Below, in pieces: positions 15,850 through 24,816 of a DNA stretch of 64,000 nt (position 1 is its first letter; each line of letters begins with the position of its first letter). Origin of the DNA: Raineyella sp034933565 (GTDB lineage: Bacteria; Actinomycetota; Actinomycetes; Propionibacteriales; Propionibacteriaceae); the NCBI RefSeq assembly GCF_034933565.1, contig NZ_JAYFNG010000013.1, positions 36,218 to 100,217 on the forward strand, read 5' to 3'. The translations under genes were made by a program, and so were the position numbers. The notes under the pieces are model-generated. The model ran no database searches. It saw nothing but the letters and a program-made list of their open reading frames with translations, and had not been told where the DNA came from.

Positions 15850-16608
15850 TCAGGGACGCAGGCTCGCCTTCAGGTCGGGCGGCAGCAACTTCCCGGCGGC
15901 GGCCAGCCGTTCCACCAGCACCGCGACGCCGGCGTTGGCGGCCATGATGCCGATCAGCACCAGCAGCTGGGAGGCGCCTGCCTGGATGGGGGAGCCGCCG
16001 CCGAGCAGAACACCGATGAACGCGCCCGGCAGGGTCACCAGCCCGACCGTACGGGTGGTGTCGATGTTGGGCATCAGGGCCTCGGCCGTCCCCGGGTGGA
16101 TGATCTGACGGATGGCCCAGGGCCGTTCGAAACCGAGCGCGAGGGCGGCCTCGTACTGCCCGCGTTGCTCCCGCAGCGCCGGGAAGGCGCGGCGGGTGAC
16201 CAAGGTGTGCGCGTTCATCGCGTTGCCGACGATGATACCCACGATCGGGATGATCGCCGCACCGTTCCACGGCGATGCGCCGGACAGGAAGATCACCGCG
16301 GCGACCGGCACGATGCCGCCCGCGATCGCCACCGCTACCCAGCCGATCGCGTTGCGGACCCCGGCCCGGCCCGCGGCCGTCCAGGTGGCGATGCAGAACA
16401 TCAGCAACACGAACAGCAGCGCCGACCAGACGTACCGTACGGCGGCCACGATGATGAACGAGACCACGGCCAGCTGCAGGACCGCCCGCACTGCGGCGAT
16501 CACCTGCTGGCGGGCCAGGCCCAGCTCACCGAGGCGGGACAGCAGCACCGACAGGGCGACGAGCGCCACCAGGGCGATGGCCAGCCCCCAGCCCAGATCG
16601 ACAGTCAC
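15850..16608 (-). CDS. fetB: FetB-family (UPF0014) ABC transporter permease
   Basis: This 252-residue membrane protein has about seven hydrophobic segments. Characteristic FetB/YbbM stretches are AVRAVLQLAVVSFII, IVGIIVGNAMNAHTLV, ALALGFERPWAIRQII and GLVTLPGAFIGVLLGGGSP. In E. coli FetAB exports iron and protects against oxidative stress. No FetA-type ATPase gene is adjacent, so the partner must be elsewhere or the permease acts alone. The upstream gap to htrA contains the 35-bp repeats listed separately. Confidence 0.85.
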   Translation of the reverse strand: MTVDLGWGLAIALVALVALSVLLSRLGELGLARQQVIAAVRAVLQLAVVSFIIVAAVRYVWSALLFVLLMFCIATWTAAGRAGVRNAIGWVAVAIAGGIVPVAAVIFLSGASPWNGAAIIPIVGIIVGNAMNAHTLVTRRAFPALREQRGQYEAALALGFERPWAIRQIIHPGTAEALMPNIDTTRTVGLVTLPGAFIGVLLGGGSPIQAGASQLLVLIGIMAANAGVAVLVERLAAAGKLLPPDLKASLRP

Positions 16609-16702
16609 GCTGTCACCCTACTCACGCGGGTGGGCAGGGTGACGCGGCGGCCACGGCGCACCGGTCACCTCTGCCGACAGGGCTCCTGTCGGTGAGGGTC
16701 AT

Positions 16703-16793
16703 GTGCCGGTGAGGGTGACCCTGTGGCCGAGGATCACGTGCCGGTGAGGATGACCCTGTGGCCGAGGATCACGTGCCGGTGAGGGTGACCCTG
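16703..16793. repeat. 35-bp tandem repeat next to the htrA stop
   Basis: A 35-bp unit starting GTGCCGGTGAGG occurs at 16703 and 16738 (one difference) and is partly repeated at 16773-16793. On the minus strand the unit resembles the coding sequence for the last htrA residues (VTL...G). It therefore looks like a duplicated gene end that has drifted. No other function is apparent. Confidence 0.7.
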
Positions 16794-16804
16794 CCGGTGA
16801 GGGG

Positions 16805-18226
16805 TCACTTGCCGGCGAGGGTCACCTTGATCTGCTGGGTGGTGGCGTCGCGGCTGACGTCGAGGGTGACGGTGTCGCCGACCTGTTGGCTGCGGACCCG
16901 GGCGGCCAGGCTGACCGATCCGGTGATCGGCACCCCGTCCATGCCGGTGATGACGTCGCCCGTCCGGACGCCGCCCTTGGCGGCCGGTGACCCTGAGCTG
17001 ACCGATTTGACCTCGGCGCCGACGACCTGCTGGCCACCGACGGTGCTGACCCCGTCAGTGGTGGAGACCCCGAGCAGGGGCGTGGTGGCGCTGCCCTTGT
17101 TGATCAGCTCGTTGGTGACCGCCCGCACCTGGTCGGCACGGATCGCGAAGCCGATGCCGATGTTGCCGGACTGGCTGTTGGAGGAGCTGCCGAGCGTGGC
17201 GATCGACGAGGTGAGGCCGATCAGCTGGCCCGAGGCGTTGACCAGGGCACCGCCCGAGTTGCCCGGGTTGATCGCGGCGGAGGTCTGGATCGCGTCGGTG
17301 ACCACGGTGGTGTCGGCCGACTGGGTCTGCCCCTGGGAGAACGGGGACTGCTGCTGGTTCTCGCTCGACGACGACCTGACCGGCCGGTGCAGGGCCGAGA
17401 CGATGCCGGTGGTCACGCTGCCGGACAGCCCCAGTGGATTGCCGATCGCCATCACCGGGTCGCCCACCGCCACCTTGTTGACGTCGCCGAAGGCGATCGG
17501 GGTGAGGTCGCTCGGCGGATCGGTGAGCTTGATCACCGCCAGGTCGGTGCCCGGGTCGGTGCCGACGATGGTGGCCTTGTGGATGGTGTTGTTGTTCAGG
17601 GTGACGCTGATCTGTCCGTTTTGGCCGCCGCTCACCACGTGGTTGTTGGTGGCGATGTGGCCCTGCGTGTCGAGGATGACCCCCGACCCCTCCGCCCCGT
17701 TGTTGCCGGACGTGACGGTGATCGAGACCACGGCCGGTTCGACGGACTTCGCGACCGTCGCCCAGTCGACGGCCGTGCCGTTGCCCTGGACCACCGGGGT
17801 GGTCGTGCCGCCCGTCACCACCTGGTTGTTCATGCCGGTGGCGGCCAGGGTGGCCGCCGAGCCGACGCCGCCGCCGAGCAGCGCGCCGACCAGGACGAGG
17901 GCGACCAGCCGGCCGGATCCGCTCCGCGGCTTGTGGGGCGGCTGCAGCTGGCCGGGGCCCGGCGTCGGGGCGGCCGCCTGACCGCTGGCCGGCCACTGCG
18001 GCGAGGACTGCCACGGCGGGCCGTACGGGGCCTGGGGCTGTCCGTAGGGGGTCTGCGGTTGTCCGTACGTGGTCTGTCCGTACGGGGCCTGTCCGCGCCC
18101 GGCTGCGTGGGTCTGGTCCTGGGCACTCTCGGGGGCGGGTGCGGGCCGCTCGCCCGGGGTCTGACCGGGCGTCGGTGACCCGCCGGCGGGCTGTTCGAAC
18201 GATGGGGGACCGGGGTGCTCCGACAT
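16805..18226 (-). CDS. HtrA/DegP-like membrane-anchored serine protease with PDZ domain
   Basis: This 473-residue protein begins with a cytoplasmic Pro/Gln/Gly/Tyr-rich segment containing repeated YGQPQ-type units (residues 1-105). One transmembrane helix (LVALVLVGALLGGGVGSAATL) follows, then a trypsin-like domain and a C-terminal PDZ domain (about 385-470, starting GVSTTDG). The catalytic triad is His in NNHVVSG, Asp in GTDLAVIKL and Ser in NPGNSGGALVN. It degrades or repairs misfolded extracytoplasmic proteins. The ATG at 18226 follows a strong GGAGGAG site; the frame is open much further upstream but only as a shadow of dnaG. It is divergent from dnaG. Confidence 0.93.
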   Translation of the reverse strand: MSEHPGPPSFEQPAGGSPTPGQTPGERPAPAPESAQDQTHAAGRGQAPYGQTTYGQPQTPYGQPQAPYGPPWQSSPQWPASGQAAAPTPGPGQLQPPHKPRSGSGRLVALVLVGALLGGGVGSAATLAATGMNNQVVTGGTTTPVVQGNGTAVDWATVAKSVEPAVVSITVTSGNNGAEGSGVILDTQGHIATNNHVVSGGQNGQISVTLNNNTIHKATIVGTDPGTDLAVIKLTDPPSDLTPIAFGDVNKVAVGDPVMAIGNPLGLSGSVTTGIVSALHRPVRSSSSENQQQSPFSQGQTQSADTTVVTDAIQTSAAINPGNSGGALVNASGQLIGLTSSIATLGSSSNSQSGNIGIGFAIRADQVRAVTNELINKGSATTPLLGVSTTDGVSTVGGQQVVGAEVKSVSSGSPAAKGGVRTGDVITGMDGVPITGSVSLAARVRSQQVGDTVTLDVSRDATTQQIKVTLAGK

Positions 18227-18355
18227 TGTTCTCCTCCAAGATCGCAGGACGCTTGCTCTGACCACCATGTTCGCCGCTGATTCAAGGAAGCTGATGGTTT
18301 CCTGTGCGCTGCTTGAGAACGGCGGCGGTGGACCGGCCACGTACACTGACACCTT

Positions 18356-20356
18356 GTGGCAGGCCGGATCAATGAGGAGGATATCGCCCTGGTGCGGGAG
18401 CGCGCCCGGATCGATGACGTGGTGAGTCCGTACGTGACGCTGCGGCGTGCCGGCGCCGGGTCGCTCAAGGGGTTGTGTCCCTTCCACGACGAGAAGACCC
18501 CGAGCTTCCAGGTGACCCCCGCGCGCGGGCTCTACTACTGCTTCGGCTGCGGCGAGGGCGGGGACGCCATCACCTTCCTGCAGAAGAAGGAGAACCTGTC
18601 CTTCGTCGAGGCGGTCGAGCGGCTGGCCGACCAGTTCAACGTGCAGCTCCGCTACGTCGACGACGGTGGCCGCACCTCCGACTCCGGCAATCGGCGCCGA
18701 CTCACCGAGGCGAACCGGCTCGCGGCGGAGTTCTTCGCCCACCAGCTGACCACCCCGGACGCGCTCGAGGGGCGGCGTTTCCTCGACGGCCGCGGCTTCG
18801 ATCGGCAGGCGGCCGAGCATTTCGGGATCGGCTTCGCGCCGCGCGGCGGCCGCGACCTGCACAGCTTCCTGCGGCAGCGGGGGTTCCGCGACGAGGAACT
18901 GGTGCGGGCCGGCCTGGTCCGGGAGAACGGCGGCTGGGACTTCTTCCAGGGCCGCCTGATCTGGCCGATCCGCGACGCCGGCGGCGTGGTGCTCGGGTTC
19001 GGGGGCCGGCGGCTGTTCGACGACGACCGGTTGCCGGCGAAGTACATCAACACCCCCGAGACCACCGTCTACAAGAAGTCGCACGTGCTGTACGGCCTCG
19101 ACCTGGCCCGCCAGCCGATCGCGAAGAAGTCCCAGGCGGTGGTCGTGGAGGGCTACACCGATGTGATGGCGGCGCACCTGTCCGGGGTCGACACCGCGGT
19201 CGCGTCCTGCGGCACGGCGTTCGGCGACGACCACGCCCGGATCCTGCAGCGGTTGATCGGTCAGACCTCGGCCACCCAGGGCGAGGTGGTCTTCACCTTC
19301 GACGGCGATGCGGCCGGGCAGGCAGCGGCGCTGAAGGTCTTCCGGGGCGACGAGAATTTCATCACCCAGACGTACGTCGCGGTGGAGCCGCACGGCTGGG
19401 ACCCGTGCGACCTGCGGATCAACGAGGGTGATGCGGCGGTGCGGGAGCTGATCGGCCGCCGGGTGCCGCTGTACCGCTTCGTGATGGACAACGTGATCGC
19501 CGAGTACGACCTGGATCGCGCCGACGGGCGGCTGGCGGCGCTGCGGGCCGCGGCCCCGCTGGTCGCCGCCATCCGGGACCGTTCCCTGGTGGCGGCGTAC
19601 GTCCACGAGCTGGCCGGGCTGCTCGGGATGGACGTCGAGGAGGTCCGCCGGGAGGTCGCCCGGGCCGAACGCGGCGGGCAGGGCGCTCGGGGTGGCCGCG
19701 GTGACCAGGGCAGCCCCGGCGGTAGGGCCCAGCAGGGCGGCCGGGCCCAGCAGGGCGGCCGCGGCGGGGCGCGCGATGCCGGCCCCGCCGAGCCGGCGGT
19801 CGGCGCCGACCAGCTCCAGCCGGCCCCCGCGGCGGCGACGCTGCTGCCGCTGCCCGACCCGCGCGACCCGGCGCTGGTGATCGAGCGGGGCACGGTCCAG
19901 TTGCTGGTCCAGGTGCCGTGGACGTTCAGCGTCGACTGGGGCGGGCTGGAGTCGGACGATTTCGTGCACCCGGCCTATCGGCGGATCGCCCAGACCGCGC
20001 GCCTGGTGTTCGCGATGTACGGGGAGCCGGCCGGGGTGCTGCCGGAGGGCTTCGACACGACCACCTGGATGCAGCTGATCCGGGAGGGCTGCGACGACGC
20101 CAACGCCGAGCAGGTGCTGATCGCCCTGTCGGTCGAGCCGCTGTTGCGTGATCCGGATCCTCTCTATGCCGACGCGTACGCGGCCCGGCTGCAGCTGCAG
20201 CGGGTGAACGAGGCGATCGCCACCCTCAAGGGCCGGATGCAGCGCACCAACCCGCTCGAGCACGCCGAGGAGCACCGGCAGATGTTCACCGACCTGCTGG
20301 CCTGGGAGACGGCCCGCAAGGACCTGCAGGCGCGATCGGTGGCCGTGCCGGACTGA
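18356..20356 (+). CDS. dnaG: DNA primase
   Basis: This 666-residue protein makes RNA primers for replication. It has the N-terminal CHC2 zinc ribbon (CPFHDEKTPSF ... CFGCGEGG, residues 40-65), the catalytic core with FGGRRL, and the Toprim domain with EGYTDVMA and FDGDAAGQ. After residue 440 comes a low-complexity Gly/Gln/Arg-rich linker (repeated GGRAQQGG-type units), then the C-terminal DnaB-interacting helical domain. The GTG at 18356 has TACACT eight bases upstream and no Shine-Dalgarno, suggesting a leaderless mRNA. The repetitive linker is unusually Gly-rich. Confidence 0.96.
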   Translation: MAGRINEEDIALVRERARIDDVVSPYVTLRRAGAGSLKGLCPFHDEKTPSFQVTPARGLYYCFGCGEGGDAITFLQKKENLSFVEAVERLADQFNVQLRYVDDGGRTSDSGNRRRLTEANRLAAEFFAHQLTTPDALEGRRFLDGRGFDRQAAEHFGIGFAPRGGRDLHSFLRQRGFRDEELVRAGLVRENGGWDFFQGRLIWPIRDAGGVVLGFGGRRLFDDDRLPAKYINTPETTVYKKSHVLYGLDLARQPIAKKSQAVVVEGYTDVMAAHLSGVDTAVASCGTAFGDDHARILQRLIGQTSATQGEVVFTFDGDAAGQAAALKVFRGDENFITQTYVAVEPHGWDPCDLRINEGDAAVRELIGRRVPLYRFVMDNVIAEYDLDRADGRLAALRAAAPLVAAIRDRSLVAAYVHELAGLLGMDVEEVRREVARAERGGQGARGGRGDQGSPGGRAQQGGRAQQGGRGGARDAGPAEPAVGADQLQPAPAAATLLPLPDPRDPALVIERGTVQLLVQVPWTFSVDWGGLESDDFVHPAYRRIAQTARLVFAMYGEPAGVLPEGFDTTTWMQLIREGCDDANAEQVLIALSVEPLLRDPDPLYADAYAARLQLQRVNEAIATLKGRMQRTNPLEHAEEHRQMFTDLLAWETARKDLQARSVAVPD

Positions 20357-20466
20357 GTGGTCCTGCCGGACTGATCCGTCCACAGGGGGAATGGGCCCGG
20401 CCCGATCCGTCCACAGCCGACGGTCGAGCGGGGACGACACGCCGGGCACGGCCGGAGGCTGGGGCC

Positions 20467-21204
20467 ATGAGCTACCTGCGCACCGACGAACCACGACTCT
20501 CCGCCGACGAGGAACGCGACCTGGCCCGCGCGATCGAGGCCGGGGTGATCGCCCGCCATCTGCTCGACGCCGGCGGGCCGTGCCTGCAGGCCGGGCCGGA
20601 CGAGCTCCGGGCCGTGGTCGACCTGGGCACTCGGGCCCGCGCCCGCTTCCTGGCCGCCAACATCGGACTGGTGGTGCACCTCGTCCGCCGTGACGCCGGC
20701 CCCTCGGTCGCGGAGCGGGACGACCTGGTCCAGGAGGGATGTCTCGGTCTGGCGGAGGCGCTCGAGACCTTCGACTGGGCCAGGGGGACGCGGTTCTCGA
20801 CCTGGGCCGTGCCGTACGTCCGGCACCGCATCGCCGAGGCCCGTCGGCTCGAACGGGGCGGCATCCGGATCCCGGTCCGGCGTCTGCGGGCGGCCGCGGC
20901 CGCAGGCGAGCAGGTGGTGAGCACCGCGTCCATCCATGGGGACGAGGAGCTGGAGGCGACCTGGTGGCGCGACGACACGACCGACCCCGACGACGGTCCC
21001 GGCCGCGAGGAGCTGGTCCAGGGCTGGCGGGGGCTCAGCCGCGAGCAGCAGGCCGTGCTGGCCCACCGGTACGGCCTGGTCGATGACGCCGCCAGGACCC
21101 AGGTCGCCACTGCGGCCGCGCTGGGGCTGCCGGTGAAACGGGTCCGGGCCACCGAGGAGGCGGCCCTGGCCCACCTGCGCGAGGTCTGCCTGGCGGGGCG
21201 CTGA
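20467..21204 (+). CDS. Sigma-70 family RNA polymerase sigma factor
   Basis: This 245-residue sigma factor has region 1.2/2 (LSADEERDLARAIEAG; RARFLAANIGLVVHLV; the core-binding/-10 segment DLVQEGCLGLAEALETFDW with TRFSTWAVPYVRHRI) and a short region 4 at the C-terminus (LSREQQAVLAHRYGL ... KRVRATEEAALAHL). Region 3 is poorly matched and region 4 is compressed. It starts 111 bases after dnaG on the same strand, an arrangement like the dnaG-rpoD unit. It is too short for the housekeeping factor and is probably an alternative group 2-3 sigma. Confidence 0.85.
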   Translation: MSYLRTDEPRLSADEERDLARAIEAGVIARHLLDAGGPCLQAGPDELRAVVDLGTRARARFLAANIGLVVHLVRRDAGPSVAERDDLVQEGCLGLAEALETFDWARGTRFSTWAVPYVRHRIAEARRLERGGIRIPVRRLRAAAAAGEQVVSTASIHGDEELEATWWRDDTTDPDDGPGREELVQGWRGLSREQQAVLAHRYGLVDDAARTQVATAAALGLPVKRVRATEEAALAHLREVCLAGR

Positions 21205-21354
21205 CCGCCCGGCTCGGTGGCGTGGGCGGGTCGGGCTCGGTGGCCGGTGCTGATCCGCTCCTGTTCGTCGTTCCCGACGCTGCGCGTAGGTTGCGCGCGC
21301 TGGAAACGAAGAACGCCCCGACAGGGTGTTCACCCTTGTCAGAGCGTGTTTTCG

Positions 21355-21430
21355 TGGCTCCCCCGACTGGACTCGAACCAGTAACCCTTCGATTAACAGT
21401 CGAATGCTCTGCCAATTGAGCTACGGAGGA
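21355..21430 (-). tRNA. tRNA-Asn(GTT)
   Basis: The minus strand from 21430 folds as a cloverleaf: acceptor TCCTCCG pairs with CGGGGGA, the D arm begins GCTC, the anticodon loop is CTGTTAA with anticodon GTT, and the T arm is CTGGTTCGAGTCCAG. The 3' CCA is encoded (21355-21357). A GACAAGGGTG hairpin lies just beyond the 3' end (21320-21345) and may terminate it. Confidence 0.95.
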
Positions 21431-21591
21431 TCAGGCACCTGCAGGCGCTGGCGCCGAGAAAGAACATTAGCATCGGATGCCCGAGGCACCAAATCGAGGC
21501 CGTCCGCCGCAGGGTCGTTACCCGCGTACGGGTCGTTCATCGACGATGCACCCGGTGACCGGCGAGGTGCTCAGTCGTCCCCCCACGGCGT

Positions 21592-22176
21592 TCACCCACC
21601 GTACGGGTCATAGTCGGCCTTCAGCTCGGCGAGCGCGGCTTCCGCGGCCTCCCGCGCACCGGGGTCGGACCAGCGGGTGCCCTTGTTGAGTGAGGCATGC
21701 CACTCGAGCACGGCCCCGCCGGTGCCGAGGACGCGGCGTCCCACGACGATCACGCCGTTCTTCGTACCGGGCACCGGCACCTGGCGGCGGACCATGATGC
21801 TGGCCTCGACCCGTTCCCTGAACAGCTCGGGCAGGCTGCCCGGCTCCTCGAGGGGCAGCGCGCCCCGACCACCGTCGTAGTCGATCCAGGTCAGGCGGCG
21901 CTCGTCCTTGTCCCAGCCGCCGCGGACGATGCGGTGCCAGGCCAGCACCTGCCAGCCGGTGCCGTCGTCGTACACGAGGTGGCCGGGGAAGCCGAGCGCA
22001 TAGTGCTCACCGCGCCGTCCCCAGGCCAGCATCCGCGTGCCGTCCGGGCCCACCGGGCTGACCGTGCCGTCCGGACCCAGCGGGCCGCTCTGCTCCGACA
22101 CTCCGGCGGAGGCCACCAGCGCTTCGGCGGCGGCCCGACGCACCTGTGCGGGGAGCGTCTCGCGTCGCCACTTCAT
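21592..22176 (-). CDS. Conserved hypothetical protein coupled to otsA
   Basis: This 194-residue soluble protein of unknown function begins MKWRRETLPAQVRRAAAEAL. It contains a series of short beta strands (RMLAWGRRGEHYALGFPGHLVYDD; GWQVLAWHRI; LTWIDYDGG) and a C-terminal helix (AREAAEAALAELKADYDPY). The pattern resembles an actinobacterial conserved protein that reads like a PH-domain fold; that is only recollection. Its start overlaps the otsA stop by four bases, so it is translated with trehalose-6-phosphate synthase. No catalytic motif is visible. Confidence 0.75.
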   Translation of the reverse strand: MKWRRETLPAQVRRAAAEALVASAGVSEQSGPLGPDGTVSPVGPDGTRMLAWGRRGEHYALGFPGHLVYDDGTGWQVLAWHRIVRGGWDKDERRLTWIDYDGGRGALPLEEPGSLPELFRERVEASIMVRRQVPVPGTKNGVIVVGRRVLGTGGAVLEWHASLNKGTRWSDPGAREAAEAALAELKADYDPYGG

Positions 22177-23618
22177 GCCTGGGGGTCCGTCGAGGTCGTC
22201 TGCGGGGCCGGCACCGCGGCCAGATCGTCGAGGAACGACGCGGCCCAGGCCTCGATGTCGTGGGTGAAGACCTGCCGGCGCAGGGCGCGCATCCGTCGGC
22301 GCTTGTTCTGGACGGTGTCGTTCATCGCCAGGGTCATCCCGTGTTTCATGCTGTTGATGTCGTACGGGTTGATCATGTACGCCTGCCGCAGCTCACCCGC
22401 CGCGCCGGCGAACTCGCTGAGCACCAGCGCCCCGTCGGTGCCGCTGCGGCAGGCCACGTACTCCTTGCAGACCAGGTTCATCCCGTCCCGCAGCGGGGTC
22501 ACCACGCACACGTCCGCGGTCGTGTACATGGCGGCCATCTCGGTCCGGGGGACGGAGGTGTGCAGGTAGGTGATCGCCGGGCGGCGCAGGTCGCCCAGGT
22601 CGCCGTTGATCCGCCCGACGAGCATGTTGACCTCGTCGCGCAGCCGCTTGTACTCCTCGACCCGCTCCCGCGACGGGGTGGCCACCTGCAGGAAGGCGGC
22701 CTTGCGCGGATCGATGACGCCCTCGGCGAGCAGCTCGCCGTAGGCCCGCAGCCGGTGGTAGATGCCCTTGGTGTAGTCCAGCCGGTCGACGCCGAGGAAG
22801 AGCACCTCCGGGTCGCCCAGCTCGTGACGCAGCTCGCGGGCCCGGTCCTGCACCGGCCGGGAGCGGGCGAGGGCCTCGAACCCCTTGGCGTCGATGGAGA
22901 TCGGATACGCCTTCGCCCGGGTGGAGCGTCCGCTGGGCAGGGTGACGACCTCGCGGTGGGTCTCCATCTTCATCCGGTGCCGGCAGATCCGGGTGAAGTT
23001 CTGCGCCCCGCCGGGGGTCTGGAACCCGATGATGTCGGCCCCGAGCAGACCCTCGATGATCTGCCGGCGCCAGGGCAGCTGCTGGAACAGCTCGACCGGG
23101 GGGAACGGGATGTGCAGGAAGAACCCGATCCGCAGGTCCGGTCGGCGCCGGCGGAGCATCTGCGGCACCAACTGGAGCTGGTAGTCCTGCACCCAGACGG
23201 TGGCCCCCGGCGCGGCCACCTGCGCCGCTGCCTCGGCGAACCGCTCGTTGACGGCGTGGTACGCGTCCCACCACTCCCGGTGGTACTCCGGCTTGGCCAC
23301 CACGTCGTGGTACAGCGGCCACAGGGTGCCGTTGGAGAAGCCCTCGTAGTAGTCCTCGATCTCCGCGGCGCTGAGCGGCACCGGGACGAGGTGGTAGCTG
23401 TCGTAGTCGAACGGGTCGAGCGTCTCGTCGGGCGCGCCGACCCAGCCGACCCAGGCGCCGTGCCGCTCCTGCATGACCGGCTCCATGGCGGTGACCAGAC
23501 CGCCGGGTGATGTACGCCATGATGTGGTGCCGTCAGCGTCGGTCGTCCGGTCGACCGGGAGCCGGTTCGCGACGACGACGAAATCGGCCTGATCGTACTG
23601 CGGTGCTTCTTCTGACAT
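22173..23618 (-). CDS. otsA: Trehalose-6-phosphate synthase
   Basis: This 481-residue GT20 glycosyltransferase joins UDP- or ADP-glucose to glucose-6-phosphate. Diagnostic segments are VVVANRLPVDR, SPGGLVTAMEP, WVQDYQLQLVPQMLR, GFFLHIPFPPVELFQQLPWR, VDRLDYTKGI (donor-site) and TPLRDGMNLVCKEYVA. The length matches the family. It is divergent from otsB 55 bases away, and together they make trehalose, a compatible solute and stress protectant. An ATG start at 23618 is followed by an acidic N-terminal nine residues. Confidence 0.96.
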   Translation of the reverse strand: MSEEAPQYDQADFVVVANRLPVDRTTDADGTTSWRTSPGGLVTAMEPVMQERHGAWVGWVGAPDETLDPFDYDSYHLVPVPLSAAEIEDYYEGFSNGTLWPLYHDVVAKPEYHREWWDAYHAVNERFAEAAAQVAAPGATVWVQDYQLQLVPQMLRRRRPDLRIGFFLHIPFPPVELFQQLPWRRQIIEGLLGADIIGFQTPGGAQNFTRICRHRMKMETHREVVTLPSGRSTRAKAYPISIDAKGFEALARSRPVQDRARELRHELGDPEVLFLGVDRLDYTKGIYHRLRAYGELLAEGVIDPRKAAFLQVATPSRERVEEYKRLRDEVNMLVGRINGDLGDLRRPAITYLHTSVPRTEMAAMYTTADVCVVTPLRDGMNLVCKEYVACRSGTDGALVLSEFAGAAGELRQAYMINPYDINSMKHGMTLAMNDTVQNKRRRMRALRRQVFTHDIEAWAASFLDDLAAVPAPQTTSTDPQA

Positions 23619-23673
23619 GTGCGATCAACCTCCCGTCTGTGCCCCCAATCTATCCCGTGCCACAGTGGGGCCC

Positions 23674-24498
23674 ATGGACAAGCTGGACGCGGTGCTCGCT
23701 GCCCCGGACCGTACGGTCCTCGCTCTCGACTTCGACGGCACGCTCTCGCCGATCGTTCCCGACCCCGACCGGGCGTACGCCCATCCGGCCTCGATCGCCG
23801 CACTGCGGCGGATCGCGCCGCATCTGCTGCAGGTTGCGGTGGTCACCGGCCGGCCCGTGGCCAAGGCGATCGAACTGGGCGGGCTGGCCGCCGGTGCGGG
23901 CCTGGAGCACCTGGTCGTGATGGGCCAGTACGGCATCGAGGTGTGGGCGGCGGCCAGCGGTGAGGTCGTCGCGCCGCCGGTGCCCGCCGCGATCGTGTCG
24001 GTGAAGGCGGCCCTGCCGGCCCTGCTGGCCCGTGCCGGCCACCCCGACGCCTGGCTCGAGGACAAGGGACGGGCGGTCGCGGTGCACACCCGGCGGCTGG
24101 CCGACCCGGAGGGGGCCTTCGCGGACCTGGCCGGCCCGGTGCAGGCACTCGCCGCGGAGTACGGGCTGCAGTTGGAGCCGGGCAAGAACGTGCTGGAGAT
24201 CCGGGCGGGCGGCTTCGACAAGGGGGATGCGGTGCGGGCCCTGGCGGCCCGGCTCGATCCCGCGATCTTCGTCTATGCGGGCGACGACCTGGGCGACATC
24301 GCCGCGTACGACGCCGTGGCCGCGCTCCGGGACCGGGGCTGCACGCCGGTGCTGGTCTTCCCCCGGATGCCCGGCGAGGACAGTCCGCTCGCGCAGCGCG
24401 CGGACATCATCCTGGCCGGGACCGACGGGATGGCCGAGTGGCTGACCGCGCTGGCCGATCGGCTGGAGGCCGCCGGGACGCCGTCCTCGACCCCCTAG
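23674..24498 (+). CDS. otsB: Trehalose-6-phosphate phosphatase
   Basis: This 274-residue HAD-superfamily phosphatase removes phosphate from trehalose-6-phosphate. Motif I is LALDFDGTLSPI (residues 15-26), motif II VVTGRP, and the late motif is VYAGDDLGDIAAYDAV. The OtsB cap lies between. The ATG at 23674 is preferred because the longer frame from 23617 crosses the divergent otsA start. CACAGT lies seven bases before this ATG, compatible with a leaderless mRNA. tRNA-Met begins 13 bases after its stop. Confidence 0.93.
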   Translation: MDKLDAVLAAPDRTVLALDFDGTLSPIVPDPDRAYAHPASIAALRRIAPHLLQVAVVTGRPVAKAIELGGLAAGAGLEHLVVMGQYGIEVWAAASGEVVAPPVPAAIVSVKAALPALLARAGHPDAWLEDKGRAVAVHTRRLADPEGAFADLAGPVQALAAEYGLQLEPGKNVLEIRAGGFDKGDAVRALAARLDPAIFVYAGDDLGDIAAYDAVAALRDRGCTPVLVFPRMPGEDSPLAQRADIILAGTDGMAEWLTALADRLEAAGTPSSTP

Positions 24499-24510
24499 AA
24501 TCGTGGGGAC

Positions 24511-24587
24511 GTGCCAGTAGCTCAGCCGGTCAGAGCAGCGGACTCATAATCCGTCGGTCGTGGGTTCAAGCCCCACCTGGCGCACCA
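24511..24587 (+). tRNA. tRNA-Met(CAT)
   Basis: Cloverleaf: acceptor GTGCCAG pairs with CTGGCGC (one G-T), the anticodon loop CTCATAA carries CAT, the T arm is GTGGGTTCAAGCCCCAC, and CCA is encoded. A paired first acceptor base argues against the initiator. An elongator Met is most likely; a lysidine-modified Ile(CAU) tRNA cannot be excluded without more comparison. The accessory island starts right after it. Confidence 0.9.
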
Positions 24588-24816
24588 TCGTCCGGTCAGG
24601 ACAGGTCGCTGCACCTCGTCGCTGCGGCGGCCCGGGGCCCTCGGAGGTCAGTGCTGCGTTAGCGCTGGAAGCAGGAGGGGGCTTTCTTGGTGAGCAGATA
24701 CCTTGAGCAGTTCCAGTCTGTTCCAGCCAACCTCGGGAGACACTCCCTTCATGTCACAGATCAGACAGATCAGCTCGTGGCGTCACACTGAACTTGTCTG
24801 GTCTGTACACCTAGCA

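Noticed and set aside
16758..17981. Plus-strand 407-codon frame opposite htrA
   Set aside because: The reverse strand encodes an intact HtrA with triad, PDZ and ribosome-binding site; this frame has no recognisable features or start signal.
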